Part shown: positions 4,955 through 5,545 of the stretch, piece by piece | Position numbering within the stretch: position 1 is the stretch's first letter | Layout: each line of letters opens with the position of its first letter | Source of the DNA: Planctomycetota bacterium | GTDB lineage: Bacteria > Planctomycetota > Phycisphaerae > UBA1845 > PWPN01 | NCBI GenBank assembly: GCA_016209665.1 | Contig: JACQVT010000086.1 | Location: forward strand, 1-5,545 | Length of the DNA: 5,545 nt | Reading direction: 5' to 3' | The notes under the pieces: model-generated | What the model was told of the DNA's origin: nothing | What the model saw: the letters and a program-made list of their open reading frames with translations, nothing else | Database searches by the model: none | Made by a program: the position numbers and the translations under genes

Positions 4955-5545
4955 CCCCACGTGCAGCTTGATCCGCTTCGCCGCCTCCATCGCCCGCTTG
5001 TCCCGCACCTTGAAGTAGACTTCGGTGGTTCGCGTCGAGGAATGGCCCAGCAGTCGAGACAGTACCTCGATGGGTACTTCGTTACTGTCACTCACTTGTT
5101 GGGCGAACGTGTGCCGTAGCTGGTACGGCGTGAAGCCGCCGTGGCGCCGCAAGATGGAGCGTAGGCCAGCGGGGGTGTAGGGCTTGCCCAGACGTGACGT
5201 GAACACGTGGCCGTCGCCGGGCTCCAGGGCTTCCAGAACCTCGCGGGCTCCGTCGGTTAAGTAGATCGTCCGGGGCTGCCCCGTCTCGTTGGCCGTTTTG
5301 TGCTCTGAGAGGATGCACAGCCCCACGTCGAGGTGCACGTGATGCCATTGCAGGCTACATGCCTCGGACGGCCGGCAGCCGGTCTCCGCGATGAAGCGGA
5401 GTATCTGCTGTGCCCGCTTGGTCTGTTTCGGCAGGCCGTCCAGAACCTCGTCAAGCCGGGCCGGGGCAATGTCCCTCGCCGGTCGCGGCGCCTTCGGGAG
5501 TCTCGGGGGCTCGGGGCTGCACGCTGTCCACCCTTGCCCGTGCGC
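4952..5545 (-). CDS. Tyrosine recombinase/integrase, C-terminal catalytic domain (N-terminus off the right edge)
   Basis: The visible 197 residues enter from the right edge with no start needed and end at TAA 4952-4954. Starting at the internal GTG (5338) would cut the catalytic domain in two. The tyrosine recombinase residues are in order. Arg I is in ETGCRPSEACSLQW (codon 5372-5374), and the hairpin Lys is in EHKTANETG (5297-5299). The HxxR box appears as TPYQLRHTF, with Tyr in place of the first His and Arg II at 5114-5116. GHSSTRTTEVYF supplies His (5042-5044) and the nucleophile Tyr (5015-5017). Such enzymes cut and join DNA at att sites through a 3'-phosphotyrosine link. The N-terminal core- and arm-binding domains lie outside the window. 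Its position, 86 bp from and convergent with the tRNA-Pro 3' end, is typical of an integrative element or genomic island inserted at that tRNA and extending rightward. Confidence 0.9.
   Translation of the reverse strand, partial: AHGQGWTACSPEPPRLPKAPRPARDIAPARLDEVLDGLPKQTKRAQQILRFIAETGCRPSEACSLQWHHVHLDVGLCILSEHKTANETGQPRTIYLTDGAREVLEALEPGDGHVFTSRLGKPYTPAGLRSILRRHGGFTPYQLRHTFAQQVSDSNEVPIEVLSRLLGHSSTRTTEVYFKVRDKRAMEAAKRIKLHVG

Noticed and set aside
1..5545. CRISPR arrays, insertion sequences, rRNA genes
   Set aside because: No regularly spaced repeats, transposase motifs or rRNA-like stretches were seen on either strand.

Overview
The window is GC-rich bacterial DNA. Its content (a secreted clan GH-A glycoside hydrolase with a carbohydrate-binding-like module, a second Tat-exported GH39-like hydrolase remnant, a class I-like PPK2 and a tRNA-flanked integrase) would fit a polysaccharide-degrading environmental bacterium. 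Planctomycetota (Phycisphaerae-like) is my best guess, made from gene style only and with low confidence.

Layout. Positions 1-1588 (minus) hold the N-terminal 529 residues of a secreted glycoside hydrolase that runs off the left edge; its promoter is at 1662-1691. Positions 1589-1824 are a regulatory region with several perfect palindromes. A small SRPBCC/AHSA1-type gene (1875-2336, plus) has a strong promoter with a perfect inverted repeat lying exactly between the -35 and -10 boxes. Positions 2444-2970 (minus) are the wreck of a GH39-like enzyme gene: a Tat signal, two surviving barrel fragments and the C-terminal tail remain, joined by one apparently in-frame deletion and one frame-breaking deletion. 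A polyphosphate kinase 2 gene (3280-4278, plus) is intact.

The right third (about 4330-5545) is a tRNA/integrase junction. An intact tRNA-Pro(GGG) lies at 4790-4865. It is followed by a terminator-like hairpin, a pair of 12-bp direct repeats and, convergent with it, the C-terminal catalytic domain of a tyrosine recombinase that runs off the right edge. This is the classic edge of an integrated island extending to the right. Two broken tRNA-Pro pieces lie to the left: an exact 5' half at 4706-4736 (plus) and a near-identical 3' half at 4331-4368 on the opposite strand. Their order and orientation are what a single inversion of about 4369-4736 would leave after cutting a second tRNA-Pro gene in its anticodon arm; an attachment-site scar is the main alternative.

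The genes do not form one operon. The two hydrolases suggest a carbohydrate-use neighbourhood, PPK2 is a stand-alone metabolic gene, and the tRNA region is a recombination hotspot. I do not see a coherent new multi-gene system. The most unusual signals are the split tRNA, the U-U mismatch in the T-stem of the intact tRNA, the multiply deleted hydrolase gene, and the operator-like palindrome with no regulator gene beside it.
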